Below are positions 11,687 through 22,441 of a DNA stretch of 64,000 nt, piece after piece. A program made the translations under genes and the position numbers. The notes beneath the pieces are model-generated. The model worked only from the letters and a program-made list of their open reading frames with translations. It ran no database searches and had not been told where the DNA came from. Position 1 is the stretch's first letter. Every line of letters starts with the position of its first letter. Source of the stretch: Jaltomata sinuosa (Eukaryota > Streptophyta > Magnoliopsida > Solanales > Solanaceae); contig QJPP01001788.1 in assembly GCA_003996215.1 (NCBI GenBank), positions 124,001-188,000 on the forward strand. The letters are read 5' to 3'.

Positions 11687-12818
11687 TGATGAACGCTCAA
11701 ATCGTGCTCCCCAAAGTTAGAAGTCACAGTGATCGTGCAACAAAACAAAATTTATAATTCCCAACAGGTGTCGGGGTCGTACCCAAGGGACTTAGAGTTA
11801 GCTAAATAAAGATTGTGCGAAATGAGTTCACAATGAGAGTAAATGCTTAAAACAAGAAAAGTAAAAGGTTGGGGGAATTGTGATTTTGTCACTACAATCA
11901 CAATTCAAATCAAAGCTATAAATGAAAGGGGGTATACCAAATTGAGTAGGTGACTAAGGATGTGTATCCGATGGGGCTTTAATCATGGGATAGGGTGATT
12001 ATCAATTCACACTTATTCTCGCATATTGAAATAAGTAGCATTGGTTAAGGGTATGGATTGTTATCTCTTGATCAACAACCATATATCCAATAATCATGGT
12101 TAGAGCATCATCGTTTTGATCAATAAACAACCAATCTAAGCTAGGGGAGGTCACACTATCTCTAGCTTAGACCCTTAAGTGGGTGATTCCTTCTATAAGA
12201 TCTATTTCTAGTCTTAAATCTGGATGGAGTCCCAAGTTCCCACTAGTAATTTCACATCCGAAACCATGAAATCCTCTTTCAAGTAATCACATAGTCATGT
12301 AATGAAAATTAATGTTTGCAACCATCAATTTTAGGATTAAAACTTGGTGAAACTACTAGACCCATGTCAGATAAGCAATTATAAAGATAAATTAACAACA
12401 CCCAAACCCATTTGTCAAGCACCCATCATCAACACACCCCTAGACAAGAGGAATTAGCTACTCATAGCAATGGAGAGAGATATACCAAATGGGTAAGTCA
12501 AAATCCTCTTTATTGGAGCTGAATTTCAAGTTCTAAGCTCAATTTGAGTACACAAATGGTTAACCAAGAGAATGGATTCAAACCCCTTCTCTTTGGAGAG
12601 GAAAACTTGTTCTCAAGGCAAAAAGCTTTCTAAAATATTTAGGACTGAAGAATTTTATTTACAATTGTGCCTAAATTGGCCTTTTATAGCTTTTCAAAAC
12701 GTCACTAAAATTTATGACAAATTGCCCTTTCGGTTGGTGTGCGGTGTGACGTGCGATTTGCACATCATGATGTGCGCATCGCACACCCTCTTCATTCGGA
12801 CCAATGACTTCAGCTAAC
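11687..12818 (-). repeat. Y 3' LTR, first segment
   Basis: Matches 23960-24431 and 30386-31020. Starts TGATGAACGCTC on the plus strand. Near its end, 12760-12775 is a perfect 16-bp palindrome, GCACATCATGATGTGC, within a series of GTGCG/CGCAC words. Interrupted at 12819 by X1. Confidence 0.93.
12814..12818. repeat. X1 target-site duplication CTAAC, left copy
   Basis: CTAAC here and at 16769-16773 bracket X1 exactly; the uninterrupted site can be seen in Y's other LTR near 31036-31040. Confidence 0.93.
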
Positions 12819-13339
12819 TGTCACGACCTAACTACCGGGCTGTGCGGGCACCTACTCTAATCTACCTAGATAGGAGAACTCTTACCACCCTAGCCAACAA
12901 GCAATGCGGAAAAGAAAATAACCATTAACTAAGTCCCTTTTATGCATGAGAAATCCTTTTACAAATATTTGGAAAATCTTTATACAACAACTTTCCAAAA
13001 ATAACAACCTTAAGAACTTGCGGAAATTTACTAATAATATAATACAACCTCACCAGAACCTAGTCTAAGCTGGTATAAGAGCTTCTACAAGATAAGCTTT
13101 TAACATAAGATGGACACAACTCCCACCATAGAAGGAAGTAGGAGCTGCTGGAAGATCACCGCAATCCTGAACCTATGAAACATCACCAACCCTGCAACCA
13201 GACTATACCCAAAAAGGTATAGCAAGAGTAGAATCAGTACAAACACACGTACATGTACACTTAATGACATCAATTTACATAACCTCTTGCATATAGTCCA
13301 GACCCACCTGGATCCCCCTAACACATCTAGGTGTTAATA

Positions 13340-13912
13340 TGGAAAACCCGGTCTACACCAAGACTAACTAATAATCAACATAATAATCCAGTCCACAGCA
13401 AGACCAACTAATAACCAAGATAATAATCTGACCTAACCAAATTAATACTCAACATAATAACCCGGTCTACACCAAGACCCAACTAATAACCAACATCATG
13501 ACCCGGTCTACACCAAGACCAACTAATAACTTAATATAACAACCTGGACTACACCAAGACCAAACTCACAATACAATATAACAACCTGGCCAACACCAAG
13601 ACCAGACTCACAACACAATATAACAATCCAACCTACACCAAGACAAGACTCGCAAACACAATATAACAACCCGGCCTACACCAAGACCAAACTCACAATA
13701 CAATATAACAACCCGACCTACACCAAGACTAAACTCATAATACAATATAACAACCCGGCCTACACCAAGACCAAACTTACAATACAATATAACAACTCGG
13801 CCTATACCAAGACCAGACTCACAACACAATATAACAATCTGGCCTACACTAAGACCAAACTCACAATACAATATAACAACCCGGCCTACACCAAGACCAA
13901 AATGCAATATCA
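13340..13912. repeat. Minisatellite, about 14 units of about 42 bp
   Basis: Each unit contains a GGCCTACACCAAGACC core followed by an AACTCACAATACAATATAAC-like tail. The right-hand units keep a 42-bp period; the left-hand ones vary (about 38-43 bp) and carry ACTAATAACC tails instead, so the array has two sub-types. Confidence 0.92.
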
Positions 13913-14000
13913 CAATTTATAAACACAGCCCGGTCCACTCATGGAATGAACAACAAGTGCACAATGCAACAGTATCAATACAACAAGGCAGTAAAACAAA

Positions 14001-14195
14001 TTCATACTAGGCATGGTACCCGAGCCAACCGTTAGTATATCCCATACCAGGCGTGGTACCCGAGCCAACCGTTAGTATATTTCATACTAGGCGTGGTACC
14101 CAAGCCAACCGTTAGTTTTCTCGTACAAGGCATGGTACCCGAGCCAACCATTAGTATTTATGTACCAGGCATGGTACCCGAGCCAGCCGAATATC
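14001..14195. repeat. Minisatellite, five units of about 41 bp
   Basis: Units built on AGGCRTGGTACCCGAGCCAA, each containing the palindrome GGTACC. A related array in opposite orientation lies in the LTR of T (61446-61700). Confidence 0.9.
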
Positions 14196-15539
14196 ACACA
14201 AAAATCTATAGTCACAAATAATAAACAAACAACACTTGTAAGCCAACAAGCAAATATACCAGGTTTATTTCACCAGACTGATAACAAGACTATTAGACAT
14301 TCCTAATCCTCCCCTAAGCAATGCATTTCATACAAGTACTTAGATAAGGGTACACAAATCACACAAAGCATACAGGAAAATCAAACCATCACCTACCCCA
14401 TTCCAGGTAAATAATGAACCGTCAAATCCCGCCCAAAGGCTAACCCCGGTTCACCTCTTTTAAACATGCAAATAATTACACTTATTCCTGACCCTCTTCC
14501 TAGGACCAAATACAACATGGGAAGACCTTTCCCAGCCTTAGAACACAGCCAACGAATATCCTAATTATACCAATTAGTTTTTGAAACTTCCATCCCTTGC
14601 ACATTAGTTAATTACTAACCCTTTTTTGGTTCCTCGAACCTTTCGATATTCTAATTCCCACATTTATTAGCAAAATCACACCAATTAAGCAATTCCTAGA
14701 ATATCACAACACACTATCCCAATTCTACCATTTTTAGCTAATCCAACAATCAACAATTTCCTCCAGACTTCATGCCCGAAGGCCTAACCATGGATTCTCC
14801 CTTTCATTCTACACAATAATAAGAAAATGAAAGCGGTCAATCTACTCTTTGGAAGAAACCTAGCCTACCTGGATGCCGAGAAGTTATTCCATTCCCTTTC
14901 TAGCTCTGTGAAGGCATTCCCTGAAGATTCTGCATGCCCGAATCCATAGTTTTGCATCCCTTTAGCTGGATCCCTCCTCCCCATGGCTCCCAATCTTTGG
15001 AGCTGCCTAAGAGGGTTTTTAGAGCAACCCTCATTTGTTTTTGACTAAGGAAGGGAGGATGGGATTATAAAACCCGTTTCTCGGCTTTTTGGTTCTGTCT
15101 TTCCGCTATAGCGGACTGCCAACCGCTACGGCGGTACCGCTATAGCGTTCTAAATCCCTCTACATCAGAGTCAATTTTTTAGCACGGATAGAGTTTAGTA
15201 AAATAGTCATAACTTTTTACTCGGGAAGCGGATTGATGAACGGCCAGTGGCGTTGGAAAGAAGACTCAGAGATCTTTAATTTGATGAGTATTGGGATCCC
15301 TAATTCCTTATGTTCTAGGAGAAATGCACGTTTGAAGTTGACCCTAGTTTGAACGTAGCTCGAAGCTAAATCGGTAAGGAAACTTCCAACTTAACTTTGT
15401 GCTAGGAGTATTGTAAGACCTTAGTACATACCAAATGTACTCTCATACTAAGGAATTAATTCTAAATCTTATTACTAATGAGAGGCACCTGCCTTGATCT
15501 CAGATATTTTCAGTAACAACGGAACAGGTCGTCATAACA

Positions 15540-16182
15540 GATACCAATTTACCCATCGTTCATCCCCGAACGATCTCTAAGGCAGAAGGAAAAGAATGAA
15601 CTAGCCCTTAGAACCTTACCGCTCTACCATGAAAGTGCAGGAATAGCCTTACACGAACTACCAAACTCTCAAATCCCCGAGTTTACCCAAGCTCAACCAA
15701 AATTTAATTCGATTCTGCTATGTCAAGGAATTTCTTCCTTCGAGCTGTACGAGACCAGTTAGATTACTACTCCTCGAGTGCCTGAGAAATCCGAGGTCTC
15801 TTTGAAATACCAGTGCAAAAGGTTTTCAAACATAGCAGACCAAAACATAATTTCCACGCTACAAGGAATCGAAACTCGCTGTGGCAACCAAGCCCGCTAT
15901 AGCCGTCACCACTCCGCTATAGCCGTAATTTTTCCGCTATAGTGGAGGTTGCAATAGCGATGTGTCAACTTCCATAGCGGTTGATACAGGACAGAATGTC
16001 GTAAAGTTCCCCAAAAGTGCCCATTTTACAACACACTTAAATTCCTGACGTTCTGGAATAACCCCTTCACGTCAGACCACATACCGAGAGTTCTACTTAC
16101 CCGAATTTAATTTCAAAAAGTCCCTCGAACTCCTTAAGATCTTGGCTAACAGAAAAACTAGCATGACCCAAGATATAACACA
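15540..16182 (-). other. X1 residual interior
   Basis: No coding motif. Carries the PPT-side hairpin at 15555-15574 and words such as CCGCTATAGCCG and CCGCTATAGTGG at about 15890-15955, the same vocabulary as X1's LTR. Confidence 0.7.
15555..15574 (-). promoter_or_regulatory. X1 hairpin next to 3' LTR
   Basis: In sense ATCGTTC-GGGGAT-GAACGAT: a perfect 7-bp stem with a six-base purine-rich loop, 15 nt from the LTR edge. It is the best-preserved example of this structure in the window. Confidence 0.75.
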
Positions 16183-16768
16183 CATCCCTTTAGCTGGAAT
16201 TCCTTCTCCCCATGGCTCCCAAGCTTTGGAGCAGCCTAGGAGGGTTTTTGGAGCAACCCTCGTCTATTTTTGACAAAGAAAGGGAGAATGAGATTATAAA
16301 ACCCGTTTCTGGGCTTTCTGGTTCCGTCATTCCGCTATAGCAGACTGCCAACTACTACAGCGGTACAGCTATAGCAATCTAAATCCCTCCCTCTACAGCG
16401 GAGTCAATTTTTCAGCACGAACAGTCTTCAGTAAAACAGTCATGACTTTTTACTCGGGAAGCGGATTGATGAACGGTTGGTGGAGTTGGAAAGAAGACTC
16501 AAAGATCTTTAATTTGATGGGTATTGGGCCCCTAAATCCTTATATTCTAGGAGTAATGCACGTTTGAAGTTGACCCTGGTTTGAACTTAGCTCGAAACTA
16601 AATCGGTAAGGAAACTTCAAACTTAACTTTGTGCTAGGAGTATTGTAAGAACTTAGAACATACCAAATGTACTCTCATACTAAGGAATTAATCCTAACTC
16701 CTATTACGAATGAGAGGCACCTGCCTTGATCCCATATATTTTCAGTAACGACGGAACAGGTCGTTACA
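16183..16768 (-). repeat. X1 5' LTR remnant
   Basis: 586 bp matching 14955-15539; the match starts abruptly at CATCCCTTTAGCTGG, the deletion edge. Ends GGTCGTTACA followed by CTAAC at 16769-16773. Confidence 0.9.
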
Positions 16769-16773
16769 CTAAC

Positions 16774-17137
16774 TTTAGGAGCTTCATGCGAAGGGGGTGC
16801 AGTTTGCACCTTGGGATGTGTGTGTCGCACAGCCACCACACCCCTTAGATGATTCTTCAGTTTCTTTTGCAGCTTCATGCAGAGGAGGTGCGGTTTGCAC
16901 CTCAGCTTGTGCATGTCGCACCGCCACCGCATCTCAGGTCAGAATCTCCAGCTTTTCTGAACACTACACACTTCACTCTTTTTATCTCTTTTTGGGTCCA
17001 TTTCCTTGTTTCTCATCATTTATCAAAAGTACCTGCATATACATCAATAAAGGCCATAAGAACCTCTTAATATATTCAAAACATAGCAATAATTTATGAA
17101 TATAGGCTCAATAAGTTGGTAGATTACCGACTTATCA
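16774..17137 (-). repeat. Y 3' LTR, second segment
   Basis: Continues the Y LTR after X1 and ends GACTTATCA at 17137. Matches 31041-31411. Contains GTGCGGTTTGCACC-like words at 16790-16935. Confidence 0.93.
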
Positions 17138-17174
17138 AATCCCTAAACTTGAACTATTGCTTGTCCTCAAGCAA
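17138..17174 (-). promoter_or_regulatory. Y polypurine tract with upstream hairpin
   Basis: In sense TTGCTTG-AGGA-CAAGCAA (17157-17174, perfect 7-bp stem) is followed by AAGTTTAGGGATT and then the LTR start TGATAAG. A weaker form of the same hairpin precedes the PPT of X2 (29006-29023), and a trace is visible in V. Confidence 0.7.
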
Positions 17175-19212
17175 GATACTCACAAGGCAAGGAATGAATT
17201 ATACTCTAGACTCAATTAAGGCACAAAAGACTAATCTATACTAAAAATAAAAATAAAAAGAATAAACAAGAAGACTCAACTACGATGCTCATATAAATTT
17301 GAACCACCACAAACTCAAGGCATTTGTCCATTTGAAAACTTTTCCAAAAGGACTTCATTCTCATTTAAAATCAAGGGAATTTTGTCATTCAAAATAAGAC
17401 ATTTAAGCTTCTCAAGTCATTGGCATGGACCGTTAAGGTTTGCCTTGAGATTCACCATACAACTTGTTTGAGCCATTCCCCTCAATTGAAATAGAGACCT
17501 CATGTTTCAATTCGAGTGCATGATGCGATTCACTACAAGAGAGAATCCCACTCACAATCACTCAATTCACAAACAATCAAGATTATAAGAGAACCAAAAA
17601 GAATCTCACTCACTCAAGGAAATTCAAGTTCATACTCATCGAACCATAGGCTTGCCTTTCATGTATATTTTCATTAATGTAGGGAAGCCAAGCTCGGAAT
17701 CACCAAGGACTTGCGGGTTATGATGTTGGTTAGGGCTAAGGTGAGGATTTTCATTTGATTCATGTGACTACACCTCCCTAATTCTCTTTATTCTCATTTC
17801 GCACAACGCTCACATTTTTTCAATTTCAGCTTCACCTTATTTCTCCCTCACACAACCCAAGATTTCTCCTTTTTACTCATGATCATTCAAACTTATTGTA
17901 TCGCCTTTGTTTAGTAGCACCTATTTTTACTTTTCATTTTGCTCATTGGATTGAACTTCTGGAGCAAATTTTCAATTCAAACCTAAGGTGCTACCTTGCA
18001 CTTTGAGTGCACTTCTTTTCTTCTCCTCATTTGATCACATACACCCCCAAACTTAGGAAGTTGCCTATGTTATCTTTCATTTCCCCCTCCCAAACTTAGG
18101 CTTTTAGCCTATATTTTATTTTCAAGAAATTGGGAAGGATGGCTGCCAAGATAGAGGTTCCAAAAAGGTCAAGGTGTTAACAAGGTTCCAAAGAACATTC
18201 ACAAGCTCAAAGGGTTTCACTTTGATTGAAGTCATGGGAAGTCATTTGGGCGAAGTGGCTATCAAAAAGGGCCTAAGGTCATCTTACAAGCTCGGTCACA
18301 CCTAGAATTTCACCTTGAATCACATTCGGGGCAAGTTTTAGACGACACTTATGCATAAGAATCAAGGTAAAGCCTCACCATACATGGCATCATGCCACAA
18401 AACTTCTTTCATTAGTCTCAAAATCAATTAGGACAAATGATTTTTGACACGTTATTCTGAGTTCATTACACACTCATTTGTGAGTCAATCAAGCCAAAGT
18501 GAGAGTGTGCAAGTCATGACAACAGAATGCTTTTCCTTAATAAATTATTTCCCTTCTTCCTTTTATTTTCAAAATAATTTACCAAGAGAAATTTTTTGGT
18601 GGGCCCATTTCGAGACAAGCAACTGCGGACTTAATTCTAAAACTAAAAATTGGCATTTTCTCTTAAGAAAGTCACCTCTCAATATATCATAGGGAAACAC
18701 CAACCCGGTTTGAAACAAAAACAAAAGGAAAGAAAAAAACAGAAAATAATCAAAACTTTTTCTCCTTGGGGAAGAACCGTGGTATTAAGAAATTTCTCGG
18801 AGTTTATTTATAAACTACTATTAACAAGGAGAAATCCACATTACACGCTCATGATTCATTTTAAAATAAGCCTCAGCATAGGCCTTTAGCGCATTTACAA
18901 AGCACGGGTAGTGAAACAATGGGGCATGTAAGACCAACCCGGTAACACAATCTCAATCAACAAAAATCAAGCTCGGTGAGGGCACAAATAAGCTCAAAAT
19001 AAAAACAAAACATAATCACAAGGCTCGACAAGGGTAATGGCATCATAATAGCAGAATGTCATCAAGGCCCGACAAGGGAAATTAAAACTAATATCTCAAG
19101 CCCCATCACGGGCACCAATAAAAGCAAGTAAAGCCACCCCCTCCCCATAAAAATAGCATTGCCCTCAATGCTAATATTTTTATGGAAAGAGAGTGGAACT
19201 CCCTAGAGGACT
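17175..19212. other. Y non-coding 3' interior
   Basis: No readable domain on either strand. In sense it has PPT-like stretches such as AAGTTTGGGGGTG (about 18045-18057) and a second at about 18090-18112, and a strong inverted repeat at 19145-19184 (CCATAAAAAT...ATTTTTATGG around CATTGCCCTCAATG). The plus-strand ORFs here look like chance. Confidence 0.6.
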
Positions 19213-20661
19213 AAGCCTCATCGTCATCATCATCTAAAGTTATCTCCTCATCTGAGGCTCTCCCACTCGGGCCAGCACCACCCTTTCAGGATTGCACAGA
19301 AAGTGTGGAGTCATGGAGAACCCTCTGAAAATCCAGATTCTGAGCATCATCCAACTTTTGATCCTTATCACCAGGAAGCATATCATCCTCATCCAAATAG
19401 GCTACAAACAGGTCATCCAAGGGTCCAGGAATTGAATGAGGTAGAGGCAAGGTGGTCAAATCTGCTTCTATCACCGGAGCTTTACCTTTGCCCTTGCGAA
19501 CATCTTCCCGCAGTGTCATGATTGACCCGTCTATGACATCGACCCTCTTGCACAGTGAGTTCAAGCTATCCATTACCCATCGTACTATATCTTTAAAAGC
19601 CCTGTTTATCATACCGAGTAGCTTTCTGGCTATATCGACCAGCTGCCACTCATGGATATGAGTTTTGTCCACCATGTCTTGAAGGCTACTTTTGGTCATA
19701 GAGGGTGCAGGGGAATGTGGGTGTGCCGCTAAAGTAGTCCGAGAAGGAGATAAAACATTTGATCTAGCACCAAGCTCATTATTGTCAACCCCACTCAACT
19801 GCTCAATCCTTTGGCTCTTAAACCTGGGGGCATCCCTGTCTATTTTCTTATCAAGGTCGATAGTCCCAATAACATGAGTGAACTTATCACAACTGAGGAT
19901 GGGGACATCGGTCTTAACACAAAGCTTAGTAATCAGCACCGGGAAAGGGAATGAGTCATTTCCTTGATGAGCTTTTATCCTTATAACTATAGCCAATATT
20001 TCCCCAAAGTTCACATACTCCCCCGTCATAATGGCTGCAATTAGAATGGCCCCATCTTGGGTTATCTTCTGATCATTTTGGGAAGGCAAGAAATAGTTGT
20101 GAACAAGATCATACCAAAGGCGAGCCTCTAAGATCAGGGACCTCCTTGAAATATATCCCCCCATAGTTGACCAAAGAGGGACATCTTGAGCAATGACGAG
20201 GGCTGTCTCATGATATGTCTTTGAGTTAGCCATCAACCTAGCTAGAAGTGTAGGAGTAGGCTCAATTGGATGACCCCAATAGATAGCATTGATGGCAGCC
20301 GGGGTAACCGAAACTTTCTTTCCCCGAACTACAACTGCATTTAAGTTGGGGAACTTCTCCTTGTTTCCTTTATAGCCCTTGGAATCTTGTGTGGCTTGAT
20401 AGGTCACAAAGAATTCTTCTCATAGTATCCCCCGGGCACATCCTAGAATGGCTGTCACTCTCAATCAGCAAATTATTGGTCCATGTTGGGCAGCTCATTC
20501 CCAACTTACCCTAGGTTAAGACTCTGCTCCACAATGAAAGTTTTATTCTTGTCCCGCTTATAGTAGGTCTTCATGGCTTTCACCCCAAAGCGAAGCTTTG
20601 ATTCTTCCACTGCAGTCATTTGCCTAGGTTGGCCTCTCGTGTTTCTCCTGCTAGAAGACAT
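19213..20661 (-). pseudogene. Putative plant transposon protein of Y
   Basis: Start at the ATG near 20661 (MSSSRRNTRGQPRQM). After one stop near 20506 and another within 20410-20505 it is open from 20407 to 19286 (373 codons). Motifs in order: NLNAVVVRGKKVSVTPAAINAIYWG, ARLWYDLVHNYFLPSQN, ILIAAIMTGEYVNFGEILA, FPFPVLITKLCVKTDVPI. These match my recall of the family annotated as putative plant transposon protein (probably PF20167). A TGA at about 19286 is followed in frame by an acidic tail (SDEEITLDDDDDEA) ending near 19213, so the original protein was longer. It lies downstream of gag, where autonomous Athila elements carry an env-like ORF. Function unknown. Confidence 0.8.
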
Positions 20662-20670
20662 ATTCTGCAT

Positions 20671-22441
20671 ACATCGATTGTGTGCCAAAAACAAAAACAA
20701 AACCTAGAAGAAGTTAGCTAACTACAAAGGATGGAATGCAACGGAATAGAAAAACAGAGTAGGTGACTATTTGCTTGTGCGGACCACATGCGAAATACAC
20801 CAGACAGAGTGCGTATAGCATGTTCTAGCGTATAAGCTACCAGAATCCTATAGGGTTTTTTCCATCAACGTTCAAAGCTAGTACGATTCGCACCATCCAA
20901 AGTGCGCATCGCACCATACGTCGCCCCTCGAAGCAGTGATTGGCTTTGTATTTTCAACATGGTGTGATGCCTTATGCGACCCGCACATCAAGATCTATGC
21001 ATCGCATGCAAAATGCACAAAGGCATAATTGAAATTTTGGTTCCTTGTGTTCTTGTGAATTCCGCATGTGATTCGTAGATCAATATGTGCTCAGGCACTT
21101 GGCACCACTCAACAAACCCATCAATATTAACAAAGGGGGCAAGGGATATTATAACCACAACTTTCGGGTACTCAGACTTTCCCGAATTTCCATTAACACA
21201 ACAACAAGCAAGAAAGGAGCTCAATGACTTCACTTAAGATGGACGTTACCCCGTCTATCATTGGGAACATCAAGCCCTCACTTGCAACAATGGGTACCAA
21301 TAATTGTAGGAATAATTAACCCACTCCCTACAGAAGATCATACACCCCAAATATAATGCTTAACAAGAATAATGGGTATACAATTAGCAAAATTCATCCT
21401 CAAGAGTCAATTTTCAATCAAAACCTCATGACAAACGACGATTTTCCCTTAAGAACAACATCACCCAATCTATCATCGGCCAAACCATTCGTCAATCACA
21501 AGTGGGTTACTCAGACTTTACCACAAACAAATATCTCACGGCTAAAAATTGATATCAATCAACATGCATTAAAAAAAATTAAAGTTCTACCAAGTTGACA
21601 TTAAGCAATCTCATCAATATAACTCAAAATTGGGGACCCAAAATTTTCAGATCTTACCCAAAATCAACATGGCAATTCTATTAAGCATGCTTCACAATAT
21701 GAGTTCCCAACCTTCATAAAAATAAGTATTTAACGTCGGGGAACTTACCACAAGTGAAAATTATGAAGGGAGGAGTGAAAATTGAAGCTTTTTGGACTTT
21801 ATAAATGGTGACCCAAGTAGACCTCATTGGAGAACGACGGTGGCAGTGGTGGTGTAGCAGTGGAGATGGTTGGGAGAGAGGAGAAGAAGATTTTGGGAAA
21901 AGTAGAGAGGTTTGTGGAAGGTTTTGGGAGAGAATTTTGAAAGTTTGAGAGAAAAAATGGTGGAAGAAGGAGAAGAGAGAGTCTTAAAAAGAAAAGAAGA
22001 AGAAAAGTTTAGCCAGGTCGTCTCCGGGGTCGAGTCGGTCAATGGGTTAGGTCAATTAAAATTCAAATTTACCTTTCGTGCACCATGACATGTGATTCAC
22101 ACCAGCCTTGGTGTGGACCGCATGGCATTTCACACATCGCCCCTTTTTCTCCCCTGGTTTGCCCAGGTGTCTATTTTGCCATGCGATGAAGATGCGACGT
22201 GCACTTGGGCTAGTGCGGTCTGCACAGCCCAGAGAATTTTGCCTCTAATTTTTCAAATTTCCTTCAGGCATTTTGATTTGGCATACGGTGTGTTGTGCGA
22301 CACGCATAATTACTTGTACGGTCCGCACAGTCTGCTGCACAACCCATTTTTGCCCTGCTTTCCCTTGTTCATTTTTTCATCCATGCATTCCCTAAAAACA
22401 CACCAAAAACAACAAAAGATAACCAAAAACAAATAAAGAAA
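20671..22441. other. Y spacer between gag and transposon-protein ORF
   Basis: No gene seen. Two clusters of GTGCG/CGCAC words lie at 20760-21010 and 22080-22330, the same vocabulary as the Y LTR (12725-12790, 16790-16935, 30960-31205). 21825-21990 is purine-rich on the plus strand; its minus-strand ORF is serine-rich low complexity. Confidence 0.6.

Larger units (their letters stand above)
12819..15539 (-). repeat. X1 3' LTR, 2.7 kb, with two minisatellites
   Basis: Bounded by TGTCACGACC (12819) and GTCATAACA (15539). The last 585 bp match 16183-16768. It contains a 42-bp minisatellite (13340-13912), a 41-bp one (14001-14195) and palindromic words near 15100-15150, including CCGCTATAGCGG at 15103-15114. 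No protein gene; the repetitive minus-strand ORF over the minisatellite is an artefact of its 3n period. Confidence 0.9.
12819..16768 (-). mobile_element. X1: internally deleted chromovirus inside Y's 3' LTR
   Basis: Begins TGTCACGACC, ends GGTCGTTACA, and is bracketed by CTAAC. One complete LTR (12819-15539), 643 bp of interior, and a 586-bp remnant of the other LTR (16183-16768) remain; gag and pol are gone. LTR ends and internal repeats resemble those of T. A large deletion ran from inside the 5' LTR to near the PPT in sense. Confidence 0.9.

Noticed and set aside
13340..13912. Possible CRISPR-like array
   Set aside because: Units are contiguous and degenerate with no unique spacers, and this is plant DNA; it is a minisatellite in an LTR.
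13608..13913. Repetitive 101-codon ORF that might look like a repeat protein
   Set aside because: It follows the 42-bp minisatellite, whose length is a multiple of three; the other frames are open over parts as well.
21824..22042. 72-codon minus-strand ORF in Y
   Set aside because: Ser/Phe/Leu-rich translation of a purine-rich stretch with no homologue and no conserved position in V.
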